From Adlercreutzia faecimuris (GTDB taxonomy: Bacteria; Actinomycetota; Coriobacteriia; Coriobacteriales; Eggerthellaceae): DNA of 64,000 bases. The position numbers were made by a program, and so were the translations under genes. The stretch is from assembly GCF_022669055.1 (NCBI RefSeq), contig NZ_JAJMLW010000001.1:868001-932000 (forward strand), read 5' to 3'. The notes under the pieces are model-generated. The model saw nothing but the letters and a program-made list of their open reading frames with translations. It made no database searches and was not told the DNA's origin. This document shows positions 41,987-51,360 of this stretch, one piece after another. Numbering within the stretch: position 1 is the first letter of the stretch; every line of letters starts with the position of its first letter.

Positions 41987-44323
41987 TTAGGCCTCCTTGG
42001 TCGCTACGAAGCTGGCAGGGTCGGTCCCGATGGCGCCCTCGGGGCTGTCGGGATCAAGGGTGCCCAGGGCATCCAGCCCGTCCACCTTGTAGATGCGGCA
42101 GGCGACGTTCTTGAACGGGGCGCCGAAGCCGATGCGGCCGATGGCCTGATGGGGGATGAGGCTGTTGATGTTGGACTTCCACACGCCGCTCAGGTTGGGG
42201 GTCTCGGGATCCTGCTCGGGGAACCACCAGCCATGCTGGGCATGGATGACGCGCGGATCGACGATGGGCGTGATCTGGGCCTTCTCGATGGCCTTGCCCA
42301 GCGGGTTCTCGATGCAGACCCAGTCGCCGTCCTTGATGCCGTACTTCGCGGCGGTCTCGGGGTTGATCTGCACCAGCGGGTCGGGCATGATCGCGCGCAG
42401 CGAGGGCACCTGGCGATGCTCGGAGTGGAACGAGGTGGTCTCGCGGCCGCCGGTGGTCAGCACCAGCGGGTACTCCTCGGCCAGGTCCTCACGGCCGGGG
42501 GTGTAGGGGGTCATCGCGTTCTCCTCGAAGTAGGGAAGCGCGTCCTCGCCCCAGTCCTCGTAGAGGCTCGAGCACAGCTCGACCAGGCCGGTGGGGGTGT
42601 TGAAGCCGGGCTCGCCGTCGGGGCGCAGCAGGCCCTTCTCGTACTTGCGGTACTCGAACGGCATCTGCATCCAGCCGTCGTTCTGCAGGTCTTCGAAGGT
42701 CATGTCGACGCCGCCGTTGTGCAGCTGCTCGGTGAAGAAGTCGGCCACGTTGTCCCACGGCCAGGCCGAGGGGTTGAGGCGCTTGCCGACCATGAAGTCG
42801 ATCTCGAGGTCGGACTTGCAGTCGCCCACCTCGCACACCTTGTTCATGGCCATGACCATGTGGGTGTTGCGGCCGAAGTGCGGCAGGACCATGCCGTCAT
42901 GCTCGGCGAAGGTGGTGACGGGGAGGAACAGGTCGCACAGGCCCATGGCCGTCGGGGTCATGAAGACGTCCTGGCAGACGTTGAACTCCATCTTCTCGAG
43001 GGCCTTGAACCAGCGCTTGCCCTGCGCGTTGGTGGTGTTGGCGATGCCGTTGGTGGCGTAGAACCAGGCCATCTTCAGCGGGTAGGGCTCGTCGGTCTCG
43101 AGGGTGTTGAGGATGCAGTCGGGGTGCGCGATGACGTGCGCCGCCTGGAAGCCGCGGTAGTGCTCCAGGTCGGTGATCTGCTTCTCCATCATGCCCGGGG
43201 GCAGCTGCTGGGCGCACTCGTAGCGCCACTTGCCCATGAAGGACGCCGGGACGGCCAGGGTGACGCCGCCGGGGACGTCCAGGTCGCCCAGGATGGCGGC
43301 CAGGATGAGGACGGTGTGGCCGGCCTGCACGCCGTTGGCGTTGGTGTCGATGGCCAGGCCCCACATGAAGGAGGAGGGGTGGTTCTCGGCGAGGGTGCGG
43401 GAGGCGGCGGCGATGGTCTCGGCCGGGACCCAGGTGATCTTCTCGACGCGGTCGAGCGGGTACTGGGCGGCGCGCTCCTTGAGCTCGTCGAAGCCGTAGC
43501 ACCAGTTCTCGACGAAGTCATGGTCGTAGAGGTCGTTCTCGATGACGTAGTTGATCATGCCGAGGCCGAGAGCGGCATCGGTGCCGGGGCGCAGCTGCAG
43601 GTGGAACTCGGCATGGGCGGCCATCCAGGTGACGCGCGGGTCGATGACGATGTACTTGGAGCCGAGCTTCATCAGGTCGATGAGCGTGTGGCCGAAGAAG
43701 CCGTCGGGGTTGGAGAACAGCGGGTCCTTGCCCCACAGCACGATGTACTTCGGCACCTCGTAGCGCGGGTCGTCGAAGCGATCCGGGAAGTAGGCGGCGT
43801 AGTCGAGCTCGGGGTAGCCGGCGCCCAGGATGAAGTCGGCCACGGAGCAGCGGGGGCCGTAGCAGGAGTCGCCGGACATGGGGAAGCAGGAGTTCGGCGT
43901 GCCAAGCGCGGCGTAGGCCAGCGGGGTCTTGTAGAGGGTCGCCTCACGGCCGGTGCCCTGGAAGGCGACGATGGCCTCGGCGCCCCAGTTCTCCTTGATC
44001 CAGTTGACCTTCTCCTCGATGATGTCGAGGGCCTCGTCCCAGCTGATGGCCTCCCACTTGTCCTTGCCGCGGTCTTCCTTGGCGCGCTTGAGCGGGGTGA
44101 GCACGCGCTTCTCGTTGTACATGTACTCGGGAAGCGTCAGGCAGCGGACGCAGAGGCGCCCCTGGGTGATGGGATGATCGGGATCGCCCTCGACGTCCAC
44201 GACCTTGCCGTCCTTGACGGTCAGGTACATGCCGCATCCCACCGGGTGGTCGCCCGGGGGAGACCACGCGCAGGTACGGCACTTGATGACGCCGTCGCCG
44301 CAATCAATGATTCTTTCCGACAT
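41987..44323 (-). CDS. Molybdopterin oxidoreductase, catalytic subunit
   Basis: A 778-residue bis-MGD enzyme without Tat signal. The N-terminal cysteines C15, C18, C30, C58 and C61 in CRTCAWSPPGDHPVGCGM and GRLCVRCL are available for the [4Fe-4S] site. WEAISWDEALDIIEEKVNW, VLWGKDPLFSNPDGFFGH and IVIDPRVTW follow in the family order. A SGDSCYGPRC segment could supply the Mo ligand. ATG 44323 follows GAGAGGAC. It is a clear paralogue of the enzyme at 45467 (both have WSPPG, GSKYIVIDPR/GSKIISIDPR, RPGTDAALG). The subfamily includes cytoplasmic hydroxylating and dehydroxylating enzymes; I cannot assign the substrate. Confidence 0.9.
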   Translation of the reverse strand: MSERIIDCGDGVIKCRTCAWSPPGDHPVGCGMYLTVKDGKVVDVEGDPDHPITQGRLCVRCLTLPEYMYNEKRVLTPLKRAKEDRGKDKWEAISWDEALDIIEEKVNWIKENWGAEAIVAFQGTGREATLYKTPLAYAALGTPNSCFPMSGDSCYGPRCSVADFILGAGYPELDYAAYFPDRFDDPRYEVPKYIVLWGKDPLFSNPDGFFGHTLIDLMKLGSKYIVIDPRVTWMAAHAEFHLQLRPGTDAALGLGMINYVIENDLYDHDFVENWCYGFDELKERAAQYPLDRVEKITWVPAETIAAASRTLAENHPSSFMWGLAIDTNANGVQAGHTVLILAAILGDLDVPGGVTLAVPASFMGKWRYECAQQLPPGMMEKQITDLEHYRGFQAAHVIAHPDCILNTLETDEPYPLKMAWFYATNGIANTTNAQGKRWFKALEKMEFNVCQDVFMTPTAMGLCDLFLPVTTFAEHDGMVLPHFGRNTHMVMAMNKVCEVGDCKSDLEIDFMVGKRLNPSAWPWDNVADFFTEQLHNGGVDMTFEDLQNDGWMQMPFEYRKYEKGLLRPDGEPGFNTPTGLVELCSSLYEDWGEDALPYFEENAMTPYTPGREDLAEEYPLVLTTGGRETTSFHSEHRQVPSLRAIMPDPLVQINPETAAKYGIKDGDWVCIENPLGKAIEKAQITPIVDPRVIHAQHGWWFPEQDPETPNLSGVWKSNINSLIPHQAIGRIGFGAPFKNVACRIYKVDGLDALGTLDPDSPEGAIGTDPASFVATKEA

Positions 44324-44481
44324 AGTCCTCTCCTCTCGTCTTTCTCTCCCTACGTGGAACATCTATGCAAAACGCCGCGCCCCAAGGGCGAGGCGGTTCT
44401 GCCGAAACCCCGCGCCGCGCCGCGCGCGGCGTCGAGGGGATGGCGCGCTGGCCCGAAGGCGGGCGCCCTGACGTGGCGGCG

Positions 44482-44721
44482 CTACTCCTTGGGGGCCGCG
44501 GGCGCGGCGGGGGCGCTCGGCGGCTTGGGGGCGCCGGGGGCAGCGGGCGCGCTGGGCGCGGCGGCGGGCGCGGCCGGGGCGGCGGCGTCCTCTATGCCCT
44601 CGGTGGACGTCTTGCAGAACGGGCACTTCGAGGGAAGCGCGCCGCCGATGCGGTTGATCTTCTTGCCGCAGGACGGGCACAGCACGGGGGGCAGCTCGGC
44701 TTCTGCTGGTCTAAAGCACAT
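44482..44721 (-). CDS. Met-Cys zinc-ribbon protein with Ala/Pro tail (1 of 4)
   Basis: A 79-residue protein. It starts MCFRPAEAE, has CPSCGKKI and CPFCKTS as two CxxC knuckles (about residues 14-40), then an Ala-Pro-rich tail ending PSAPAAPAAPKE. ATG 44721 follows GAGAAAGGCGAC. It is the first gene of the minus-strand molybdoenzyme operon and is the mirror of the gene at 45065, which begins MCFRPA. The fixed N-terminal Met-Cys may bring the Cys into the metal site or be modified. Function unknown; a delivery or redox adaptor for the neighbouring enzymes is my guess. Confidence 0.78.
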   Translation of the reverse strand: MCFRPAEAELPPVLCPSCGKKINRIGGALPSKCPFCKTSTEGIEDAAAPAAPAAAPSAPAAPGAPKPPSAPAAPAAPKE

Positions 44722-45064
44722 GGTAGTCGCCTTTCTCTTGGGGTCTCTCACGCGTTATACCAAATAGTCTTAAAATCTGGCCCAACGCGCTTCTTTAACA
44801 TAATACGAAATGGTTTAGATTCCTAGTACGAATTTGAAAATTGAAATATTCTTTTTTGACAATAATTCGCGGCCAAGTCGTATGCAAAACGCCTAGAAAG
44901 TGGCTATTTACCGGGCATTATCATCCTTGAAGTCTTATCTAAGGCTCTAATTATCCTCAAAAAGGGAGAAATAAAGATATTGATTAGTCATACGAATTGG
45001 TATTACAGTGTCAGCGTCATATAAGCCTCAATTGTTTTACTACGGTTCAGTTAAGGAGTTCCCC
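44722..45064. promoter_or_regulatory. AT-rich divergent control region with TACGAAT repeats
   Basis: This 343-bp region is far more AT-rich than the rest. Related words occur at 44802-44813 (AATACGAAATGG), 44825-44836 (AGTACGAATTTG), inverted at about 44874-44884 (GTCGTATGC) and at 44989-45000 (CATACGAATTGG). They lie between two divergent zinc-ribbon/molybdoenzyme operons. They look like binding sites of one regulator, possibly the LuxR protein at 41043. Confidence 0.6.
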
Positions 45065-45319
45065 ATGTGCTTTAGACCAGCCGCTGTTTCCATGACCAAC
45101 AAGTGCCCCAAGTGCGGCGCCGAGGCCGCCCTTGACCTCACCGTGTGCCCCGAGTGCGGCGCCGAGCTCCCCAAGGTGCCCTCGATGCCCGGCATGCCCG
45201 CCGCCCCCGGCGCGGCCCCCGGCGTCCCTGCGGCCCCCGGCGTCCCCGCGGCGCCCGGCGCGCCTGCCGCCCCCGGCGCCCCGGCTGCCCCCGGCGCCCC
45301 TAAGCCGCCGACCGCCTAG
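45065..45319 (+). CDS. Met-Cys zinc-ribbon protein with Ala/Pro repeat tail (2 of 4)
   Basis: An 84-residue protein. MCFRPAAVSM is followed by KCPKCGAEAALDLTVCPECG (two CxxC pairs, residues about 13-35) and a tail of PAAPGAP and PGVPAAPG repeats ending PKPPTA. The tail is encoded by GCCCCCGGCGC-type DNA repeats and could vary in length by slippage. AAGGAG precedes the ATG by 7 nt. It leads the plus-strand operon 45065-49825 or beyond. It shares start and end words with the protein at 44482. Confidence 0.8.
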   Translation: MCFRPAAVSMTNKCPKCGAEAALDLTVCPECGAELPKVPSMPGMPAAPGAAPGVPAAPGVPAAPGAPAAPGAPAAPGAPKPPTA

Positions 45320-45466
45320 GCGGCCCCAACCCCCGGAAGCTCTCGGAGGGGGCGCCCGCGCCCGTCGCGTTCAGGAGAGGCGGCGGCGGTGGCGCCCCGG
45401 ACGATTGCCTTGCATATCCCTTATGCAGTCCGACAAGCGAGGAAAAGGATAGAAGGAGGAGGAAGC

Positions 45467-47989
45467 ATGGATTACCAGGAGTTTCTCGACTCGATAGACC
45501 GCAAGGCCTACCACGAGGGCGAGTGGCGTTGGCAGGAGGGTGACCTCACCGTCACCCGTACCAACCACTGGTCGCCCCCGGGCTGCCACAACGGCTGCGG
45601 CGTGCTGCTCTCGGTCGACAAGGACGGCAAGCTCGTCCACATAGAGGGCGATCCGCTGGCCCCGTTCAACGGCGGCAAGCTCTGCATGCGCTGCCTGGAC
45701 ATGGTCGAGGCCGTCAACCACCCCGACCGCCTGAAGTACCCCCTGAAGCGCGCCGGCGAGCGCGGCGAGAACAAGTGGGAGCGCATCACCTGGGACGAGG
45801 CCTACGACATCATCGTGGAGAAGGTCAACTGGATCAAGGAGACGCACGGCTCCCACACCATCATCTTCGACCACGGCACCGGCCGCAACATCGGCTGGCA
45901 GCTGCCGCTGTTCGCCTCCACCGCCCTTGAGACGCCCAACGTCTGCAACTTCGGCTTCACCGGCTTCGCCTGCTACCTGCCCCGTATGATCGGCGCGTCG
46001 GCGAAGATGGGCGAGATGACCATCATCGACGTGTCCGAGACCCACGAGATGCGCTACGCGGCCGACACCTTCCGCCGTCCCGACGTCATCATGGTGTGGG
46101 GCAACGAGCCGCTCAAGGCCAACGCCGACGGCTTCCTGGGCCACTGGATCGTCGAGTGCATGCAGATGGGCTCCAAGATCATCTCCATCGACCCGCGCCT
46201 GACCTGGCTGGGCTCCCGCGCCGAGTACTTCCTGCAGGTGCGTCCCGGCACCGACGCCGCGCTGGGCATCGCCATGCTCAACACCATCATCAACGAGGAC
46301 CTCGTCGACCACGACTTCATCGACAAGTGGGGCTACGGCTACGAGCAGCTCGTCGAGTCGGTGCAGGGCAAGGACGCCGACTGGGCCGCCGAGATCTGCG
46401 GCCTGGACGCCGACGACATCCGCGGCGCCGCGCGCCTGTACGCCACCGCCGAGTCCGCCTCCATCCAGTGGGGCCTCGCCTTCGAGCAGCAGCTGTCGGC
46501 CCTGGGCGTCACCGCCGCGGCCTGCGATCTCATGGGCGTCACCGGCAACATCGACAACCCGGGCGGCAACCTGCTCATCAAGTGCGCCTTCGACATCGAG
46601 AAGCGCTACGGCCTGGGCGACTTCAAGATCCCGCGTGAGGAGTACGCCGGCAAGATGACCCTGTCCGCCGGCATTGAGTCCTCCGACATCGTGGCCTGCG
46701 CCGCCACCGACCCGCTGCTGCACGCGGTGGAGACGGGCGACCCGTTCCAGCCGCAGATGCTGTGGATCGAGTCCGCCAACCCGCTGGCCTGCTCCGGCAT
46801 GGACGCGCCCCGCATGTACGAGGCCATGAACAAGATCCCGTTCATCGTGGTGGCCGACCCGTTCATGACCCCGACCGCCGTGGCCCATGCCGACATCGTG
46901 CTGCCCGTCGCCATGAGCTGCGAGCGCAACGCCGTGCGCACCTGGTGGACGCCGGCCCGCTCCATCTCCAAGTGCACGAGCTACTACGAGGCCAAGTCCG
47001 ACGAGCAGATCATCCTCGACCTCGGCAAGCGCCTGAAGCCCGAGAACTGGCCCTGGAAGGACGACAAGGAGCTGTCGACCTGGTACCTGTGCGACCAGTA
47101 CGCCGAGGGCGGCACCCGCTACGAGGGCGACTTCGAGGAGCTGCAGGCCCGCGGCGGCTACAAGTACGACCCGTGGGATGCCGAGTACTACAAGTACGAG
47201 AAGGGTATGTGCCGCCCCGACGGCCAGCCCGGCTTCGACACCGCCACCGGCCGCTTCGAGTTCTGGAGCTGGGGCTACAACCACTGGGGCGTCGACCCGA
47301 TGCCGTACCACATCGAGCCGAAGGACTCCCCGGTGTCCACCCCGGAGAAGTTCAAGGAGTACCCGTTCATCGCCACGTCCGGCGGCCGCTCCTGCGAGTT
47401 CTTCCACTCCGAGCACCGTCAGCTGGAGACCATGCGCGAGTTCCATCCCTACCCGCTGGTGACCATCCACCCGGAGGCCGCCGCCGAGTACGGCATCGAG
47501 GACGGCGACTGGGTGTGGATCGAGTCCACCCACGGCCGCTGCCGCCAGAAGGCCTTCCTCTTCCCCGGCATCAAGAAGGACACCATCCACATGGAGCATG
47601 CGTGGTGGTACCCGGAGGAGGAGGCCGCTGAGCCCAGCCTCTTCGGCGTGTTCGACTCCAACATCAACAACATGACCCTCAACTTCGAGACCGGCCAGGG
47701 CGGCATCGGCTCGGGTATCAAGAGCTTCCTCGCCCGCATCTACAAGTACGAGCCCGGCGACCAGATGCCCGGCGAGAAGGTCACCCGCGAGGGCGGCTGG
47801 GGCGACTACATCGTCGGCGTCATGGCCGGCGACGCCGAGTCCGCGGCCCAGGCTGCCGAGGGCAACGCCAAGCTCATGAAGCAGCTCGAGGACGCCAAGC
47901 GCGTCCAGGCCATGAAGGTGGAGGACGCCGACATGCAGGGCCGCAACGCGCTCATCTACGCGAAGGAGCACGGCGAGGCCGCCGAGTAG
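45467..47989 (+). CDS. Molybdopterin oxidoreductase, catalytic subunit
   Basis: An 840-residue bis-MGD enzyme, paralogue of the one at 41987. ATG 45467 follows AGAAGGAGGAGGAAG. C40, C44, C73 and C76 (WSPPGCHNGCGVL, GGKLCMRCLD) form the cluster site. WERITWDEAYDIIVEKVNW, MVWGNEPLKANADGFLGH, IISIDPRLTW and the C-terminal SGGRSCEFFHSEHRQLE are in register with the paralogue. It has a C-terminal helical extension of about 60 residues (MKQLEDAKRVQAMKVEDAD). No Tat signal. Its ferredoxin follows, then the PrpD-like gene and an MFS carrier, so it likely acts on an imported organic acid. Confidence 0.9.
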   Translation: MDYQEFLDSIDRKAYHEGEWRWQEGDLTVTRTNHWSPPGCHNGCGVLLSVDKDGKLVHIEGDPLAPFNGGKLCMRCLDMVEAVNHPDRLKYPLKRAGERGENKWERITWDEAYDIIVEKVNWIKETHGSHTIIFDHGTGRNIGWQLPLFASTALETPNVCNFGFTGFACYLPRMIGASAKMGEMTIIDVSETHEMRYAADTFRRPDVIMVWGNEPLKANADGFLGHWIVECMQMGSKIISIDPRLTWLGSRAEYFLQVRPGTDAALGIAMLNTIINEDLVDHDFIDKWGYGYEQLVESVQGKDADWAAEICGLDADDIRGAARLYATAESASIQWGLAFEQQLSALGVTAAACDLMGVTGNIDNPGGNLLIKCAFDIEKRYGLGDFKIPREEYAGKMTLSAGIESSDIVACAATDPLLHAVETGDPFQPQMLWIESANPLACSGMDAPRMYEAMNKIPFIVVADPFMTPTAVAHADIVLPVAMSCERNAVRTWWTPARSISKCTSYYEAKSDEQIILDLGKRLKPENWPWKDDKELSTWYLCDQYAEGGTRYEGDFEELQARGGYKYDPWDAEYYKYEKGMCRPDGQPGFDTATGRFEFWSWGYNHWGVDPMPYHIEPKDSPVSTPEKFKEYPFIATSGGRSCEFFHSEHRQLETMREFHPYPLVTIHPEAAAEYGIEDGDWVWIESTHGRCRQKAFLFPGIKKDTIHMEHAWWYPEEEAAEPSLFGVFDSNINNMTLNFETGQGGIGSGIKSFLARIYKYEPGDQMPGEKVTREGGWGDYIVGVMAGDAESAAQAAEGNAKLMKQLEDAKRVQAMKVEDADMQGRNALIYAKEHGEAAE

Positions 47990-48025
47990 CAGACCCCAGG
48001 AGAGATAAGAAGGAGGCGATACCCA

Positions 48026-48376
48026 ATGACCAAGGCGATTCTCATCAACTACGAATACTGCACCGGCTGCCATAGCTGCGAGGTTGCGTGCAAGAAGGAG
48101 CTCGACCTTCCCAAGGGCGAGTTCGGCATCAAGGTGGAAGAGGTCGGGCCGTTCCAGTTCACCACGCGCCCGGGCCTTGAGGGCACGTGGGAGTGGACCT
48201 ACATGCCCGTCATCACCCAGGCCTGCGACCTGTGCGCCGACCGCACCGCCGAGGGCAAGATGCCCATGTGCGTGCAGCACTGCCAGGCGTGGTGCATGTA
48301 CTACGGCGAGGCCGAGGACCTTGTCAAGAAGATGGACGGCAAGACCCGCTGGTCGCTCATCACCGTCAAGGAATAA
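48026..48376 (+). CDS. Small [4Fe-4S] ferredoxin subunit
   Basis: A 116-residue partner of the enzyme at 45467. C12-x2-C15-x2-C18-x3-C22 (YCTGCHSCEVACK) forms one cluster; CDLCADR with PMCVQHCQAWC forms the other set. It matches the ferredoxin at 41650 in length and motif order. Ribosome site AAGGAGG is strong. It supplies electrons to the molybdenum site. Confidence 0.9.
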   Translation: MTKAILINYEYCTGCHSCEVACKKELDLPKGEFGIKVEEVGPFQFTTRPGLEGTWEWTYMPVITQACDLCADRTAEGKMPMCVQHCQAWCMYYGEAEDLVKKMDGKTRWSLITVKE

Positions 48377-48448
48377 GCAGGGGATTCACGGCCGCGGGCG
48401 CTCCGAGGGGCGCGCCCGCGGCCCCATGACATGAAGGGGGGTTTCATC

Positions 48449-49825
48449 ATGAGCATGACCGATGAGGTTTGCTCCCACGTCGTCGCGGCCGACTTCTCGA
48501 CGCTCGACGACTTCACCATCGCCCGCGTCAAGACCCGCGTGCTCGACTCCATCGGCGTCATCGCCGCCGGCGTGCACGCTCCCATGTGCGACGAGCTGTA
48601 CGACCTGCTGCTGAGCTACGGCACCACGCCGCAGAGCTCGGCGTTCTTCCGCCAGAAGGCCATCGACACGCCCTCGGCCGCCATGATCAACAGCTTCTCG
48701 ATGCGCTCGTACGACTTCGAGGCCATCGAGGCCGAGAACCCGGGCAAGAAGTCCTCCGCCGCCCACATCAGCGGCACCACCGTCCCCACCGCGCTGGCCT
48801 GCGCCGAGCGCGCCAAGGCGTCCGGCCGCGAGTTCATCACGGCGCTGGCTCTCGGCGACGACATCGCCGCCCGCCTGGGCGCCGCGTCGGGCTTCGACGT
48901 GTACGGCGGCTGGGACAACACCAACACCATCAACGGCCTGGGCGCCACCGTCATCGCGTCCAAGCTGGCGGGGCTCTCCGAGGTCCAGCTGAACAACGCG
49001 CTCGGCATCGACCTGAACATGCTGGGCGGCTCAATGGACAACATCAACTTCAAGACGCTGTCCTTCAAGCTCCCCATGGCGCTCGCCTCGCGCAACGCCA
49101 TCTTCTCGGCCGACTTCGCGGCCCGCGGCATGACCGCCACCCATGACGCCTTCGGCGGCAAGAAGGGCTACTTCTTCCTGTTCTGCGGCGACGCCCAGAA
49201 GCCCGAGATCCTCGTTCAGGACCTGGGGAAGATCTTCTACGGCGACGTGGTCATCAAGCCGTGGTCTGCCTGCCGCGCCACCCACCCCTCCATCGACGCC
49301 TGCATGCAGATCGTCGAGGCCCACGACATCGACCCCGAGGCCGTGGAGAAGGTCGTCATCCACGCCACCCCGCGCACCGCTGCCGGCTTCGTCGGCCAGC
49401 CGTGGGAGATCGGCGAGGAGCCGCAGGTGAGCGGCGCCTTCAGCATCATCTACACCGCCGCGGTGGCCATCGCCACCAAGGCCGTGCGCCCGGAGTCCAT
49501 GAACCGCGAGGCCATGGAGGACCCGGCGCTCAAGCGCCTGATCGACAAGATCGAGATCGCGCCTACCCTCGCGCCCGACGAGTACCAGACGGCCGAGGTC
49601 GACATAGTCATGGCGGACGGCACCCAGTACCACGCCCGCTGCGACGTGCCCAAGGGCGACATCTACAAGAGCGCGATGACCGATGAGGAGGTGTTGGACA
49701 AGTTCTACAAGAACATCGAGTTCTCCCAGACGCTTTCGCGCGAAGACGCGGATCGCGTCGTCGAGACCGTGGCACGCCTTGAAGAGCTCGATGACATCAC
49801 CGAACTGACCAAGTTCATGCAGTAG
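48449..49825 (+). CDS. MmgE/PrpD family protein
   Basis: A 458-residue member of the MmgE/PrpD family (2-methylcitrate dehydratase, cis-aconitate decarboxylase and relatives). Family blocks are TRVLDSIGVIAAG, SAAHISGTTVPTALACAE, ALALGDDIAARLG and KPWSACRATHPSIDAC. ATG 48449 is preferred (AAGGGGGG 8 nt before); ATG 48431 is an alternative. It lies between the molybdoenzyme pair and the MFS gene, so it may dehydrate or isomerise a tricarboxylate-like or hydroxy-acid substrate or product of that enzyme. The exact reaction is unknown. Confidence 0.88.
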   Translation: MSMTDEVCSHVVAADFSTLDDFTIARVKTRVLDSIGVIAAGVHAPMCDELYDLLLSYGTTPQSSAFFRQKAIDTPSAAMINSFSMRSYDFEAIEAENPGKKSSAAHISGTTVPTALACAERAKASGREFITALALGDDIAARLGAASGFDVYGGWDNTNTINGLGATVIASKLAGLSEVQLNNALGIDLNMLGGSMDNINFKTLSFKLPMALASRNAIFSADFAARGMTATHDAFGGKKGYFFLFCGDAQKPEILVQDLGKIFYGDVVIKPWSACRATHPSIDACMQIVEAHDIDPEAVEKVVIHATPRTAAGFVGQPWEIGEEPQVSGAFSIIYTAAVAIATKAVRPESMNREAMEDPALKRLIDKIEIAPTLAPDEYQTAEVDIVMADGTQYHARCDVPKGDIYKSAMTDEEVLDKFYKNIEFSQTLSREDADRVVETVARLEELDDITELTKFMQ

Positions 49826-49850
49826 TAGATTAAGAAAGAAGGGGAATTCG

Positions 49851-51179
49851 ATGGCTACTACGAAAACCCAAGACGGCGGCCAGAAGTATGGCGTAACCGT
49901 CCAGATCGCCGCGCTGCTCGTCATCACGATGCAGTACGTGCAGTCCTTCGTGACGCCTGGCCTTGCCACGGTGCGCGCCGCCTACGGAAGCCTCGGCATC
50001 GACACCGTCATGATCCAGCAGATCCAGGGCATCCCGTCCCTGATGGCCATCTTCGGCGCCATCCTGGTCGGCATCCTGGAGCGCTACATGAAGAAGAAGC
50101 ACATCCTGATCCTCGCCATGGTGCTCATGTTCGCGGGCTCGCTCGCGGCCTTCGTGCCCGAGACCGTGGAGGGCTTCTGGCTGCTGCTGGCCACCCGCGT
50201 CGTGCTCGGCCTCGGCCGCGGCATGATCTTCCCGATGGCCTCGTCCTTCATCGCCGACCTGTTCACCGGCAAGAAGCGCGACCAGCTCATGAGCTTCAAG
50301 ACCGCCATCGGCGGCATCTCCGGCTCGATCTTCCAGATCATCGGCGGCATGCTGGCCGTGCTGTCCTGGCGCTACGCCTTCATCGGCATGCTGATGGCCG
50401 TGCCGATCGCCCTGATGATCATCGCCTGGCTGAAGGAGCCCGAGGTCAAGCCCGCCGGCACCACCGCTGACGGCAAGAAGGGCAACCCGCTGAAGTCGAT
50501 CACCGCCATCTCCTGGCTGATCATCGTCGTGGCGGGCATCTGGAACATCTTCCAGTTCTCCTACATGACGTCCATCTCGCTGGCCATCGCCGGCGTGGGC
50601 CTGGGCGACACCGGCGTGACCGGCTGGATCTCCTCGCTGCAGACCGCCAGCTGCGCCGTGGGCGCCCTGTGCTACGGCGCCTTCCTCAAGGGCCGCCTGG
50701 GCGGCTTCGACCTGCCCATCGCCATCGCCCTTGAGGGCATCGGGTTCTTCATCCTGACCCATGTCATCACCGTGCCGGCCTACGCCGTGGGCACCATCCT
50801 CTACGGCTTCGGCTTCGGCCTGCTCAACCCGGCCCTGATCCTGCAGCTCGTCAAGGTCCTGCCCCGCGAGGGCGCGACCCTCGGCCTGTCGCTGCTGGCC
50901 GGCTCCCAGAACCTGTTCCAGTTCTTCTCCGCCCCGGTGCTGGCCTTCCTGGCCCCCGTGCTGGGCGTGGCCGGCGTGAAGGGCGCCACGGGCGTCGACT
51001 CCGCGGCCCTGGCCAACTGGAACGTGGCCTGGATGCTCGCCGTCGTGTACTTCATCTTCGTGCTCGCCCTCATCCTCATCGGCAAGGCCAAGGCGCCGCA
51101 GCTGATCGCCGGCACCAAGCAGCCCGCTGCTGCCGCCGTCGAGAAGATGGAGGCCCACGAGGACGACGACCAGCAGTAG
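49851..51179 (+). CDS. MFS transporter
   Basis: A 442-residue carrier with 12 predicted helices. The inter-helix motif between TM2 and TM3 is ILERYMKKKHILIL, and TM4-5 carries RVVLGLGRGMIFPMASSFIAD. The central loop is short and charged (EVKPAGTTADGKKGN). Its 26-bp distance to the PrpD-like gene places it in the same operon as the molybdoenzyme, where it should import the substrate. The tail is acidic (HEDDDQQ). Confidence 0.9.
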   Translation: MATTKTQDGGQKYGVTVQIAALLVITMQYVQSFVTPGLATVRAAYGSLGIDTVMIQQIQGIPSLMAIFGAILVGILERYMKKKHILILAMVLMFAGSLAAFVPETVEGFWLLLATRVVLGLGRGMIFPMASSFIADLFTGKKRDQLMSFKTAIGGISGSIFQIIGGMLAVLSWRYAFIGMLMAVPIALMIIAWLKEPEVKPAGTTADGKKGNPLKSITAISWLIIVVAGIWNIFQFSYMTSISLAIAGVGLGDTGVTGWISSLQTASCAVGALCYGAFLKGRLGGFDLPIAIALEGIGFFILTHVITVPAYAVGTILYGFGFGLLNPALILQLVKVLPREGATLGLSLLAGSQNLFQFFSAPVLAFLAPVLGVAGVKGATGVDSAALANWNVAWMLAVVYFIFVLALILIGKAKAPQLIAGTKQPAAAAVEKMEAHEDDDQQ

Positions 51180-51360
51180 GCATCGCCTCGAAACGCTAGA
51201 CAGGCGGCGGGGGCCTTGGTAAAAACCCCATTACAGCATGTGTGACCAAAGACAGCCTAACGCGAAGAGCTTACGTGCGCACAACAGCCCCAGCCGCCCT
51301 TGACAACTGAGCACTGCCTTCATCGGGTCCCCCTCAAGCAATCCCCCCGGCGTCGCCGCG

